Assembly: GCA_017509065.1 (NCBI GenBank)
Contig: JAFWQM010000001.1
Coordinates: forward strand, 1 to 30,932
Direction: 5' to 3'
From: Clostridia bacterium
GTDB taxonomy: Bacteria; Bacillota_A; Clostridia; Christensenellales; Aristaeellaceae
DNA: 30,932 nt
The position numbers were made by a program, and so were the translations under genes. Shown here piece after piece: positions 1 to 7,508 of this stretch (positions within the stretch are counted from its first letter, which is position 1; each line of letters opens with the position of its first letter). The notes beneath the pieces were generated by a model. That model had not been told where the DNA came from and searched no databases. It saw only the letters and a program-made list of their open reading frames with translations.

Positions 1-56
1 CGCCCGGCCTCCGCTAAAAACAATCCACCGGATTGTTTTTCGAGCGCTTCGGCCCC
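1..56. repeat. Partial modular hairpin repeat unit cut by the window edge
   Basis: Read on the minus strand this is a unit beginning GGGGCCGAAGCGC, then an A-rich arm, a palindromic core (AATCC..GGATT) and TTTTTAGCGGAGGCCGGGC. Two units with the same frame but different palindromic cores lie inside the element at 24424-24629. The copy continues beyond base 1, so its outer ends are unknown. No protein is supported here. Confidence 0.65.
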
Positions 57-170
57 AGTATTCCTGCGGTTTCGTTCCTTGTCTGGAACGATTTCTCATC
101 CCGCATCTGAATTCACGATTCAATTGGGCGAGCAATAATATTCCCTTTATGGCTTTCTTGGAAGGGGGTG

Positions 171-213
171 TGGGGGAAACCATTCTTTGGCCCCCAAAGA
201 ATGGTTTCCCCCA
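171..213. repeat. Solo palindromic repeat, copy 1
   Basis: A perfect 20-bp inverted repeat: left arm TGGGGGAAACCATTCTTTGG at 171-190, right arm its exact complement at 194-213, with a 3-base loop. The same arms recur at 14571-14612 and, diverged and spread apart, at 24442-24614. The hairpin is followed by an interrupted T tract (ttgttttttg), so in RNA it resembles an intrinsic terminator. It ends 24 bases before the tmcAL start codon and would lie in that leader if transcription begins upstream. Confidence 0.85.
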
Positions 214-236
214 CAATTTGTTTTTTGAGGTGGCTT

Positions 237-1424
237 ATGAATGTTTGCGGCGTGATCGTGGAGTATGACCCGTTCCACAAAGGGCATGAGCGGCACTTGC
301 ATCTGGCGCGGGAAAAAACAGGCGCGGATTTCATCGTCTGCGTCATGAGCGGCAGCTTCACCCAGCGCGGCGTGCCCGCGCTGCTGCCCGCACACGCGCG
401 GGCGGAAATGGCGCTGCTATGCGGGGCGGATGTAATCCTGCAATTGCCTTACGCCTTTTCCGTGCGGGAAGCGGAGTATTTCGCCCTGGGCGGGGTGAGT
501 ATCCTGAACGCGCTGGGCTGCGTGACGCATCTGTCCTTCGGCTGCGAAACGGATGACCTGTCTCTGCTGCAAACCGCCGCGATGCTGTTGGAAACGCCGG
601 ACGAAGCGCTGGAGAGCGAAATTCAGGATGGATTGCAAAAGGGGCTTTCCTTCGCCACCGCGCAGGGCCAGGCCGTAGCGAAGCGATTGAACATTCCCGC
701 AGCCGCCCTGAACGCCCCGAACACCGCGCTGGCTCTTTCCTATCTGCGGGCGCTGATACGGTTAAACAGTGCCATTCTTCCTGTCCCCATCCTGCGGACT
801 TCGGACTATCACGCGGGCGAACTGGCCGCGCTGCCCTCCGCCTCCGCCGTGCGGGGAGCGATTCTGCGCGGCGACTGGGCGGGCGTCAAAAACGCCATGC
901 CGGAAACGGCGTATTCCGTACTGGAAAAAGTTATGCTGGAGGGCGTCTGTCCCTCGGACGGATTGGACGCCATTCTGCGCCACAGGCTGCTTTTCTCCGC
1001 GCCGGAGGAAATCGCCCGCTGGCCTGGCATTGCGGAAGGGCTGGAAACGCGAATCCTGAAAGCCGCCGAAACCTGCGTCAGCCGGGAAGCGCTGATCGAC
1101 GCGGTGAAGACCCGGCGCTACACCCGTGGCCGCATCAGCCGCGCCCTGTGCCACGGGGTGATGGGCGTCACGAAAGCCGATCTGCCAGAAATGCCCGTTT
1201 CCGCGCGGATATTGGGCTTCCGCGAAAGTGCCCGGCCGCTGCTGCGGCAGATGCAGAAGCACACGAAAAAAAACGGCTTCTCCCTCTACGCGCGTCCCGC
1301 GAAGGAAGAAACCGCTTTTCTGGACTGCCGGGCCGACAACCTTTGGTGCGTCGCCGCGAACCTGCCCCTTGGAGAAACCTATCGGCGCCAGCCGATAATC
1401 ATCGAAGACTGCACGTCGATTTGA
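237..1424 (+). CDS. tmcAL: tRNA(Met) cytidine acetate ligase, TmcAL/YlbM family
   Basis: This 395-residue protein fits the size of Bacillus subtilis TmcAL (about 415). That enzyme uses ATP and acetate to acetylate the wobble cytidine of elongator tRNA(Met). The N-terminus has the nucleotidyltransferase HxGH-type motif (VEYDPFHKGH, His14 and His17), followed by the family signature MSGSFTQRG near 38-45. The later APNTALALSYLRAL, SASAVRGAIL and YTRGRISRAL segments are also family features. I chose ATG 237 because GAGGTGG lies just upstream and the protein then starts at the conserved MNVCGVIVEY; an in-frame start at 168 would translate the upstream palindrome. It stands alone on the plus strand and converges on the NUDIX gene. 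Identification is by remembered family motifs and is strong. Confidence 0.93.
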   Translation: MNVCGVIVEYDPFHKGHERHLHLAREKTGADFIVCVMSGSFTQRGVPALLPAHARAEMALLCGADVILQLPYAFSVREAEYFALGGVSILNALGCVTHLSFGCETDDLSLLQTAAMLLETPDEALESEIQDGLQKGLSFATAQGQAVAKRLNIPAAALNAPNTALALSYLRALIRLNSAILPVPILRTSDYHAGELAALPSASAVRGAILRGDWAGVKNAMPETAYSVLEKVMLEGVCPSDGLDAILRHRLLFSAPEEIARWPGIAEGLETRILKAAETCVSREALIDAVKTRRYTRGRISRALCHGVMGVTKADLPEMPVSARILGFRESARPLLRQMQKHTKKNGFSLYARPAKEETAFLDCRADNLWCVAANLPLGETYRRQPIIIEDCTSI

Positions 1425-1462
1425 CGCGGACGGCAAACACATCCGGCCGCCTTGCTTCTGTT

Positions 1463-2086
1463 TCAGTCAAACTTCGTTTCCCAATGCTCCGCTCGCGCGG
1501 CCTGAAAACACAGACGCACCTGCTCGGCGGTGCATTTTTCATTGGCCATGGGTTCAGGAAGGCCGTTTTCCGAAAACCAGCCGGAAGCGACGGTTTCCGT
1601 GTTAGGCGAAAACTCTCCGCCCAGCGGTTCGCACAGGAACATAAGCTTGATGATTTTATAGGCATTGGGCGGGAAGTTGTGAATGTCCTGGTCTTCCACG
1701 CTCACCAGGCGCGTGACCCTGACAGCCATGCCCGCTTCTTCTTTCGCTTCCTTCACGGTATTGTCCGCGGGGCTTTGGTCAATGTCGCACCAGCCGCCGG
1801 GCATGGCCCACTTTCCGTTTTTTTCCTGCACCAGCAGGATTTTTTCGTTTTGGATGATGGCCGCGCGGGTGTCGATCTTAGGCGTCTGGTAGCCCGTTTC
1901 ATTACAGAACAGGTTTTTTACGTTTTCCAAATCCAGCCCTGTTTTCGCCGCCATCATCTCGGCGGAGATTTCCCGGATGCGCTGGAACCGCTCGATGTCG
2001 TAGGGGTCCTTGCACCAGTACAGCGCCGACTGGGACAGACTTTGCAGTTCTATCGCCCACTTTAACCATTGCTCTTTTTCATTCAT
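1463..2086 (-). CDS. NUDIX hydrolase with N-terminal helical domain
   Basis: The protein has 207 residues. Residues 1-65 form a mainly helical N-terminal region typical of the Bacillus ADP-ribose pyrophosphatase-like group. The NUDIX fold follows, with MPGGWCDIDQ..PADNTVKEAKEEAG at about 95-119. The box keeps the catalytic KEAKEEAG, but the first box glutamate is replaced by Gln, a variation I recall in this GGWxDxxxSP subgroup. Such enzymes hydrolyse nucleoside diphosphate derivatives such as ADP-ribose; the substrate here is unknown. ATG 2086 overlaps the end of the upstream TtcA-like gene by 8 bases, and GGAG lies 13 bases upstream, which suggests translational coupling. It is the last gene of the minus-strand operon starting at 5415. 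A start at 2128 is possible in frame but would extend the overlap. Confidence 0.85.
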   Translation of the reverse strand: MNEKEQWLKWAIELQSLSQSALYWCKDPYDIERFQRIREISAEMMAAKTGLDLENVKNLFCNETGYQTPKIDTRAAIIQNEKILLVQEKNGKWAMPGGWCDIDQSPADNTVKEAKEEAGMAVRVTRLVSVEDQDIHNFPPNAYKIIKLMFLCEPLGGEFSPNTETVASGWFSENGLPEPMANEKCTAEQVRLCFQAARAEHWETKFD

Positions 2087-2918
2087 ATGTATTGTATCGC
2101 TCCAAAAAAGAGTGTTCTTCGCCTTCATGCAGATAGCCCGGAAAGGTGTCCAGCCAGACGTGATGCAGGCTGGCGAAGATGTTTTCCTCGATCTGCGGGT
2201 TGGTCTTTTTGAGCTGCTGAATCAACCGCTTGATTTCCTGGCGCTTCCCGGCGTGTTCCGCGTCGGTCTTCCGCTCCGTGACCCGGCAGGCGCACTGGAT
2301 GAAGGAAAGGCTGTTGTACCGCACCCAGGCCAGAATGTCCTTTTCATTCACGCAGTACAGCGGGCGGATGAGTGTCATGCCGGGATAATTCTGGCTATGC
2401 AATTTTGGCAGCATTGCCTGCAGCTGCCCGCCATACAGCATCCCCAGCAGGGTGGTTTCGATCACGTCGCTGAAATGGTGGCCCAGGGCAATCTTGTTGC
2501 AGCCCAACTTCTGCGCCTCGCTGTACAGGTGGCCCCGACGCATCCGGGCGCAGAGGTAGCAGGGGGAATGATCGGTCTGGTCCACTGTGTCGAAAATGTC
2601 CGTTTCAAATATAGTCAGCGGCAATTCCAGCAGCGCGGCGTTTTCCTCGATTTTCGCGCGGTTCTCGGGCTGGTAGCCGGGGTCCATCGTGAGAAAAACC
2701 AAATCAAACGGCACTTCACTGAACCGCTGCAGCATCCGCATCAGCACCGCGCAGAGAAAGGAATCCTTGCCCCCGGACACGCACACGGCGATTCTGTCTC
2801 CCGGCGCAATCAGCTCGTACCGCTTCACCGCCGCGATGAAGGGATTCCAGATTTCTTTGCGGTATTTCTTGCTGACGCTGCGCTCTGCTAACTGGCATTT
2901 GCTCAGTTCCCGCTTCAT
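2079..2918 (-). CDS. TtcA-like tRNA 2-thiocytidine synthase, second paralogue
   Basis: This 279-residue PP-loop ATPase belongs to the TtcA family, which adenylates a tRNA base (C32 in the classical enzyme) and replaces oxygen with sulfur using a [4Fe-4S] cluster. The PP-loop SGGKDS is at 48-53. The cluster cysteines are in PCYLCARMRRG (Cys120, Cys123), with a further pair at Cys209/Cys211 (FIQCACR). These positions coincide with those of the paralogue at 3132-3995, so the two proteins align without gaps through this region. One difference is GHHFSD here against GHHFDD in the other copy, a Ser for an Asp in a conserved family motif. The ATG overlaps the stop of the DUF1858 gene by 4 bases. Target nucleoside and sulfur donor are not known. 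Confidence 0.85.
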   Translation of the reverse strand: MKRELSKCQLAERSVSKKYRKEIWNPFIAAVKRYELIAPGDRIAVCVSGGKDSFLCAVLMRMLQRFSEVPFDLVFLTMDPGYQPENRAKIEENAALLELPLTIFETDIFDTVDQTDHSPCYLCARMRRGHLYSEAQKLGCNKIALGHHFSDVIETTLLGMLYGGQLQAMLPKLHSQNYPGMTLIRPLYCVNEKDILAWVRYNSLSFIQCACRVTERKTDAEHAGKRQEIKRLIQQLKKTNPQIEENIFASLHHVWLDTFPGYLHEGEEHSFLERYNTYE

Positions 2919-3145
2919 GCCCTGCCCTCGTGCTCGTCGATCAGCTTTTGCATTTCCCGGATAATTTCCTCCAGCGGATAGCCGCTGCGCCTGCTGGCGT
3001 CCTCCAAAGTGGCATGCCGGATGAGCGCTCTCACGATGGGGGTATTGATGATCTGCAGGCGCTTATCCTTTTTTGCCACGGTTTCGGGCAGCCAGGGATA
3101 AGCATTGATGATATCCGCAAGCTTCGTTTTTTCATTGAATTCCAT
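2915..3145 (-). CDS. Small DUF1858-domain protein
   Basis: A 76-residue protein that is almost entirely one DUF1858-like domain. Residues 6-20 give TKLADIINAYPWLPE, followed by the characteristic NTPIVRALIRHATLEDA segment and a closing LEEIIREMQKL helix. The domain is helical and often occurs alone or fused to redox and metal proteins; its function is unknown. It has no cysteine, so it is not itself a redox or cluster-binding protein. AAGGAG lies 9 bases before ATG 3145. It overlaps the upstream TtcA-like gene by 14 bases and the downstream one by 4, so it is translationally embedded between two thiolases. I infer an accessory or scaffold role for them, without direct evidence. Confidence 0.8.
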   Translation of the reverse strand: MEFNEKTKLADIINAYPWLPETVAKKDKRLQIINTPIVRALIRHATLEDASRRSGYPLEEIIREMQKLIDEHEGRA

Positions 3146-3995
3146 CCGTTGATTCTCCTTTTAGCCCGTCGTAACCGTCCAGGAAGGAGATTTCCTTCCC
3201 CTTGTATTTCCAGCCCACCATGGTGTCAAGCTGCACGTTGTGGACGCTGCCGAAAATGTTCCATTCCACAGTGGGGTTCTCTTCGTGCAGCGTTTTGATG
3301 AGCCGCTTGACCTCCTGCCGCTTGCTGACATGTTCCTCCCGGCTGGCCTGTTCGGTGAGACGGCAGGCGCATTGGATGAATTCCAGGTTGTTTTTGTCGC
3401 GCCAGGAGCAGATATCCTCCTCACGAACGGTATACAGCGGACGAATCAGCTCCATCCCCGGAAAATTCTTCGCTTTCAGCTTGGGCGGCATGGCCTGCAA
3501 TTGCCCGCCGTACAGCATCCCGATCAGGGTGGTTTCAATCACGTCGTCAAAGTGGTGGCCCAGGGCGATTTTGTTGCAGCCCAGGGCTTGGGCTTTTCCG
3601 TACAGGCACCCCCGCCGCATCCGGGCGCAGAGGAAGCAGGGATTCTTCTCCTGGGTGTCGATCACTTCAAAAATGTCGCTCTCAAACAGCGTATAGGGGA
3701 TGCCCAGCAATTGCGCGTTGCTTTCCACTTTCGCCCGGTTTTCCGGGTTGTACCCAGGGTCCATGATCAGGTATTCCGCCTCGAAGGGAAACTCCGTGTG
3801 CCGATGCAAAAGCTGAATCAGCTTCGCCAGCAGCATGGAGTCCTTGCCGCCGGAAATGCACACGGCGATTTTATCGCCCGGCTGAATCAGCCTGTATCTC
3901 TTGACCGACCGGCAGAAGGGCTGCCACAGCGTTTCCCGGAATTCCGTCAGGATGCCGCGTTCCAGCTGTTCCAGATAAGTAAATGTCCGGGCCAT
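3132..3995 (-). CDS. TtcA-like tRNA 2-thiocytidine synthase, first paralogue
   Basis: A 287-residue PP-loop ATPase of the TtcA family. SGGKDS at 48-53 binds ATP, and PCFLCARMRRG supplies Cys120 and Cys123, with Cys209 and Cys211 in FIQCACR as candidates for the third cluster ligand. GHHFDD at 146-151 is intact. The classical enzyme thiolates cytidine 32 of some tRNAs, acting on cytoplasmic tRNA with a [4Fe-4S] cluster and an external sulfur source. The length is close to that of E. coli TtcA (about 311). It starts 2 bases after the ABC ATPase gene ends and overlaps the DUF1858 gene at its 3' end. A closely similar second copy follows, so the pair may be a heteromeric enzyme or have different targets. 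Confidence 0.88.
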   Translation of the reverse strand: MARTFTYLEQLERGILTEFRETLWQPFCRSVKRYRLIQPGDKIAVCISGGKDSMLLAKLIQLLHRHTEFPFEAEYLIMDPGYNPENRAKVESNAQLLGIPYTLFESDIFEVIDTQEKNPCFLCARMRRGCLYGKAQALGCNKIALGHHFDDVIETTLIGMLYGGQLQAMPPKLKAKNFPGMELIRPLYTVREEDICSWRDKNNLEFIQCACRLTEQASREEHVSKRQEVKRLIKTLHEENPTVEWNIFGSVHNVQLDTMVGWKYKGKEISFLDGYDGLKGESTDGIQ

Positions 3996-3997
3996 AT

Positions 3998-4744
3998 TTA
4001 CTTTCTCGCTTCCAGAATGGACTTGATAAATTCCCGGCTGCGCTCCTGCTTCGGATGCTCGAAGAATTCCCGGCTGGGGCCGGATTCCACTACATTGCCG
4101 TCTGCCATGAAAAGCACCTTGCTGCTCACGTGGCGGGCGAAGTCCATTTCGTGGGTGACCACCAGCATGGTCATGCCTTCTTCCGCCAACTGCCGCATCA
4201 CCGCCAGCACCTCCCCGATCAGTTCCGGGTCGAGGGCGGAGGTGGGCTCGTCGAAATAAATGATCTCCGGATTGGACGCCAGGCCCCGCGCGATGGCGAC
4301 CCGCTGCTGCTGTCCGCCGGAAAGCTGGGAGGGGTAACTGGTCAGCTTGTCCGCCATGCCCACGCGCTTTAAAGCCGCCAGGGCGATTTCGTTTGCCTGA
4401 TCTTTCTTCATTTTGCCCGCCACGGTCAGGCCCAGGGTCACGTTCTGCAAAACGGTTTTATTCAGGAACAAATTGTAATTTTGAAAAACGAACGCCGTCT
4501 TTTTCCGGATGCGGGCGATGTCCGCGCGGGAGGCGGAATGGAGGTTAAAACACTCTCCGTCGAAAATCATTTCGCCCTGATCAGCCCGTTCCAGAAAATT
4601 CAGGCATCGCAGGAAGGTGGTCTTGCCCGACCCGCTGGGGCCAAGGATCGCCACCACGTCACCCTTGTTCACGGTCAGATCGATGCCCTTCAAAACCTCC
4701 AGGCTTTCAAACCGTTTGTGCACATTTTTAATATCCAGCATCAT
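3998..4744 (-). CDS. Polar amino acid ABC transporter ATP-binding protein
   Basis: A 248-residue ABC ATPase of the polar amino acid uptake type (GlnQ/TcyC/YecC group). The Walker A motif GPSGSGKT is at 35-42, Q-loop at VFQNYNLF, signature LSGGQ at 141-145, Walker B IIYFDEP at 161-167 and switch His198 in VVTHEMDF. It energises import of an amino acid through the permease encoded immediately upstream, with which it overlaps by 4 bases (ATGA). A second ATG at 4741 is also possible. The specificity cannot be read from the ATPase. Its position ahead of two tRNA thiolase genes makes a sulfur amino acid such as cystine an attractive but unproven substrate. Confidence 0.93.
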   Translation of the reverse strand: MMLDIKNVHKRFESLEVLKGIDLTVNKGDVVAILGPSGSGKTTFLRCLNFLERADQGEMIFDGECFNLHSASRADIARIRKKTAFVFQNYNLFLNKTVLQNVTLGLTVAGKMKKDQANEIALAALKRVGMADKLTSYPSQLSGGQQQRVAIARGLASNPEIIYFDEPTSALDPELIGEVLAVMRQLAEEGMTMLVVTHEMDFARHVSSKVLFMADGNVVESGPSREFFEHPKQERSREFIKSILEARK

Positions 4745-5415
4745 GGCTTATTTCCCCCGTAAGTCGCAAGCCGTTTTTCTCCCAACCGCTGAATCCAGGA
4801 CAGCACGGTGCAGAACAGCAGGTAAATCAGCGCCACTTCGCCGTACAGCGCCAGGGATTCGTACACCCGCCCGTTGATGACCTGGGCCTGCCGGAACATT
4901 TCCATGACCGTGATCGTAGCCGCCATGGAGGTTTCCTTCAGCATGGCGATCATGGAATTGCCAAGCGCCGGGAACGCCGTGCGGAACGCCTGGGGCAGCA
5001 CCACATGCAGCATGATCTGGATGTAGTTCATCCCCACGCAATAGCCCGCCTCCATCTGTCCCCGGCTCACGCTTTCCAGCGCGCCGCGCATGGTTTCGGC
5101 CATGTACGCGCCTTCGTTGAAGCCCAGCACAAATACCGCCGCCGGGAAAGCGTCGATTACGATGCCGACGCTCGGCAGCCCGTAAAACACCAAATACAAT
5201 TGCACCAGCAGCGGTGTGCCCCGGATGATCCAGATGTAAAACCGGCAGACCTGCCGCAGCACCTTCACATTGGCATACTGAATCAGCGCCACGATCACAG
5301 CGATGACCAGCGCCAGCAAGAAAGACAGAATCGTCAGGGGAATGGTCACTTCGATTCCGTAACGCAGCAGCTTCGGAAAGGAATCCACCAGGATGTTCCA
5401 TAAGCGTTCGTTCAT
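4741..5415 (-). CDS. Polar amino acid ABC transporter permease
   Basis: A 224-residue integral membrane protein of the HisM/TcyB amino acid permease family. It has several hydrophobic segments (about 20-45, 55-80, 85-105 and 185-210) and the WIIRGTPLLVQL motif near 62-73. The cytoplasmic EAA loop that docks onto the ATPase is seen as EGAYMAETMRGALESVSRG. It is the first gene of the minus-strand operon, with GGAG 7 bases before its ATG and a good promoter about 30 bases upstream. The operon lacks the usual binding protein gene. An amino acid-type binding protein is found 13 kb away at 18528, but it sits in a signalling cassette and I do not assume it is the partner. Confidence 0.92.
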   Translation of the reverse strand: MNERLWNILVDSFPKLLRYGIEVTIPLTILSFLLALVIAVIVALIQYANVKVLRQVCRFYIWIIRGTPLLVQLYLVFYGLPSVGIVIDAFPAAVFVLGFNEGAYMAETMRGALESVSRGQMEAGYCVGMNYIQIMLHVVLPQAFRTAFPALGNSMIAMLKETSMAATITVMEMFRQAQVINGRVYESLALYGEVALIYLLFCTVLSWIQRLGEKRLATYGGNKP

Positions 5416-5445
5416 GCTTTTTCTCCATGGATGAAATACAGTAAC

Positions 5446-5474
5446 AGTTTACCATATCCGCGCCCGAGAAGCAA
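5446..5474 (-). promoter_or_regulatory. Promoter of the amino acid transport/TtcA operon
   Basis: On the minus strand TTGCTT (5474-5469) and TAAACT (5451-5446) are separated by exactly 17 bases, with an extended TGG before the -10. The -10 lies about 30 bases before the permease start. It is back-to-back with the promoter of the solute-binding protein gene. Confidence 0.7.
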
Positions 5475-5558
5475 GGAAACATTTTTCAATACTGCGGCGC
5501 GCATGTTTTCATAATCAAAAAGAAAAACGTTAAAATTGAAAGCATTGCAGGCAAAAAT

Positions 5559-5568
5559 ATGGTATAAT
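5559..5568 (+). promoter_or_regulatory. Extended -10 promoter of the sugar-binding protein gene
   Basis: TATAAT at 5563-5568 is preceded by TGG, giving an extended -10. There is no well-spaced consensus -35: TTGAAA at 5536-5541 has a 21-base spacer. The leader is short (about 40 bases), ending in AGGAGG at 5603-5608. A weak -35 with an extended -10 would fit activation by the YesN-type regulator at 11140, but no operator is recognised. Confidence 0.65.
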
Positions 5569-5615
5569 ACATCCCAAGAAATCCATTTGATATGGAATGT
5601 TTAGGAGGAAGAATG

Positions 5616-7100
5616 ATGAAAAAGACGTTATCTCTCCTGCTGGCGCTCATCATGCTCTGCTGCATTGCCGGCGCGGTGCACGCGGAAAGCTATGACAGGA
5701 TCGTGATGTCCTACGCCACCTTCAACAACATCCCCACCGCCGAGGATCTGGCCGTGGTGGAAGAAGCCATTAACACAATCACCCGGGAAAAGATCGGCGT
5801 GGAAGTGAAGCTGATGCCCATCGTGATCTGGGACTACTCCTCCCAGGTGAGCCTGATGCTCCAGGGCGGCGACCAGGTCGACATCTTTGAGAGCCTGGGC
5901 GACTTCAACAACTGCGTCAGCACCGGCATGGCCCGCGACCTGACCGACATGCTGGCCGCCGACGCCCCCGAAGCCTGCGAACTGGTGGGCCAGGAATGGC
6001 TGGAAGCGTGCAGCAACAAGGGCCGTATCTACGGCATCCCGACCCTGAAGCCCATCGCCCTGACCCCCATGGTGGTTTACCGTCAGGACATCGCGGATGA
6101 ACTGGGCCTGGACATGAGCGCCGTGTCCTCCGTGAACGACCTGACCGACATCTTCCGCAAGGTCAAGGAAGCCAAGCCTGACATCACGCCCATGGCCGCC
6201 GTGAACAGCGGCAACATCGGCCTGAACCTGACCATCCCCCACGTGGACTATCTTTCCGACGACTACTATTCCCCCAAGGGCGTACTGATGAACGGCGAAT
6301 TGACCGTGGTGGACTATTACGCCTCCGACATTTTCAAGAGCACCTGCGAGCTGGCCCGCACCTGGTACAATGAGGGCCTGGTGATGAAGGACGCCGCCAC
6401 CACCTCTTCCACCGCCGCCGAGCTGATGAGCAGCGGCAACTACTTCTGCTACGTCGCTTCCTACAGCTATCCCGAAGCCGATACCGCCGCTTCCCTCGAA
6501 GCGCAGTGCGGCGGCTACAAGCTGGGCGCGAAGATCGTGGGCAGCGCGTTCCTGGATACCAGCGCGGTCAACGCCCTGAGCTGGATGGTTTCCTCCACCT
6601 CCAAGGTGCCGGACGCCGCCCTGAAATTCCTGAACCTCACCTTCTGCGATCCCGACATCATCAACCTGGTGATCTACGGCATCGAAGGCCGCGACTATGT
6701 GAAGAACGACGACGGCACCGTGCGCTATCCCGACGGTCTGGAAGCCGCCAGCGTGCCCTACACCGCCCAGCTCTCCTGCGGCACCTTCGGCAACTTCTTC
6801 CTCATGTATCCCATGGAGGGCACCAACCCCGATTCTCTCGCCTGGGAGCAGGAGCAGAACAAGAACGCCGAAACCTCCGCCGCCATGGGCTTCACCTTTG
6901 ACAACAAGCGGGTCAAGACCCAGTACACCGCCGTCAGCAACGTGATCGAGCAGTACCTGCCCGGCCTCATGACCGGCGCGGTGGATCCCGAAACGGAAAT
7001 CCCGATCTTCCTCCAGCGCCTCAGCGACGCCGGCCTGGGCGACATCATCGCCGCCAAGCAGGCTCAGCTGGATGAATGGCTGGCCGGCCAGGGCAAATAA
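5616..7100 (+). CDS. Extracellular solute-binding protein, carbohydrate type
   Basis: A 494-residue secreted binding protein in the family that serves LplB/YtcP permeases. Residues 1-23 form a signal peptide ending AVHA before ESYDR, with no clear lipobox, so the protein looks like a signal peptidase I substrate rather than a lipoprotein. The mature N-terminus reads IVMSYATFNN and is followed by the usual two-lobed fold, with VDIFESLGDF near 85-95. AGGAGG at 5603-5608 lies 7 bases from ATG 5616; ATG 5613 is the alternative. It captures an oligosaccharide or related ligand for the permeases at 7509 and 8445. A strong terminator directly after the stop probably makes it more abundant than the permeases. 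The ligand is unknown. Confidence 0.9.
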   Translation: MKKTLSLLLALIMLCCIAGAVHAESYDRIVMSYATFNNIPTAEDLAVVEEAINTITREKIGVEVKLMPIVIWDYSSQVSLMLQGGDQVDIFESLGDFNNCVSTGMARDLTDMLAADAPEACELVGQEWLEACSNKGRIYGIPTLKPIALTPMVVYRQDIADELGLDMSAVSSVNDLTDIFRKVKEAKPDITPMAAVNSGNIGLNLTIPHVDYLSDDYYSPKGVLMNGELTVVDYYASDIFKSTCELARTWYNEGLVMKDAATTSSTAAELMSSGNYFCYVASYSYPEADTAASLEAQCGGYKLGAKIVGSAFLDTSAVNALSWMVSSTSKVPDAALKFLNLTFCDPDIINLVIYGIEGRDYVKNDDGTVRYPDGLEAASVPYTAQLSCGTFGNFFLMYPMEGTNPDSLAWEQEQNKNAETSAAMGFTFDNKRVKTQYTAVSNVIEQYLPGLMTGAVDPETEIPIFLQRLSDAGLGDIIAAKQAQLDEWLAGQGK

Positions 7101-7114
7101 TCCTTCGACTTCTT

Positions 7115-7155
7115 CCGCGGCGCGACCCTTCCGGCCGCGCCGCGGGTTTTTCTTT
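7115..7155 (+). terminator. Strong intrinsic terminator after the binding protein gene
   Basis: CCGCGGCGCG at 7115-7124 pairs perfectly with CGCGCCGCGG at 7136-7145 across an 11-base loop, followed by GTTTTTCTTT. It lies 15 bases after the stop codon and separates the binding protein from its permeases, so partial read-through or a second promoter must supply them. Confidence 0.9.
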
Positions 7156-7162
7156 CAGAGTT

Positions 7163-7389
7163 CCAAAAGCCTTCCCCTTGAGGGGAAGGTGTCAGGCGCG
7201 GAACCTACTATGCTCAATGTGACGGAGAACATTCGCGCCTGACGGATGAGGTGGACAGTTGGGTTCATCTCAAGCAACTTATGAAACGATTCGCGGAAAC
7301 ACCTCATCCGAGCCGCGCGAATTGTCTTGTATCCTCTCTCCAGCTTGGTTTCTCGCGGCCCACCTTCCCCTCAAGGGGAAGGCTTTTGG
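7163..7389. repeat. 227-bp nested inverted-repeat element
   Basis: The ends are a perfect 29-bp inverted repeat (7163-7191 and 7361-7389), starting CCAAAAGCC and ending GGCTTTTGG. Each end is itself a small hairpin (CCTTCCCCT, 2-base loop, AGGGGAAGG). Inside are further exact pairs: TCAGGCGCG at 7192-7200 with CGCGCCTGA at 7234-7242, and CGGATGAGGTG at 7243-7253 with CACCTCATCCG at 7300-7310. No ORF of note lies inside. It looks like a non-autonomous mobile or REP-like element between the terminator and the permease genes. From 7390 to 7508 I see only the permease leader with an AGGGGGA ribosome binding site. Confidence 0.85.
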
Positions 7390-7508
7390 CTGGCTCCTTC
7401 ATCTCTATTGCCTGATGCTTATTCTCTAAATCATTTGCGCTTTTCACTCTACACAGAAGCGCATCTATTAATTGATTCATCCAACACACAGCCAAAGGGG
7501 GAAAGCCC

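Noticed and set aside
1148..2065. Plus-strand open frame across the end of tmcAL and the NUDIX gene
   Set aside because: It overlaps two well-supported genes in other frames and shows no domain or ribosome binding site.
5536..5550. Possible catabolite (cre) operator near the sugar-binding protein promoter
   Set aside because: TGAAAGCATTGCAG matches the left half of the consensus, but the right half fails at several key positions.
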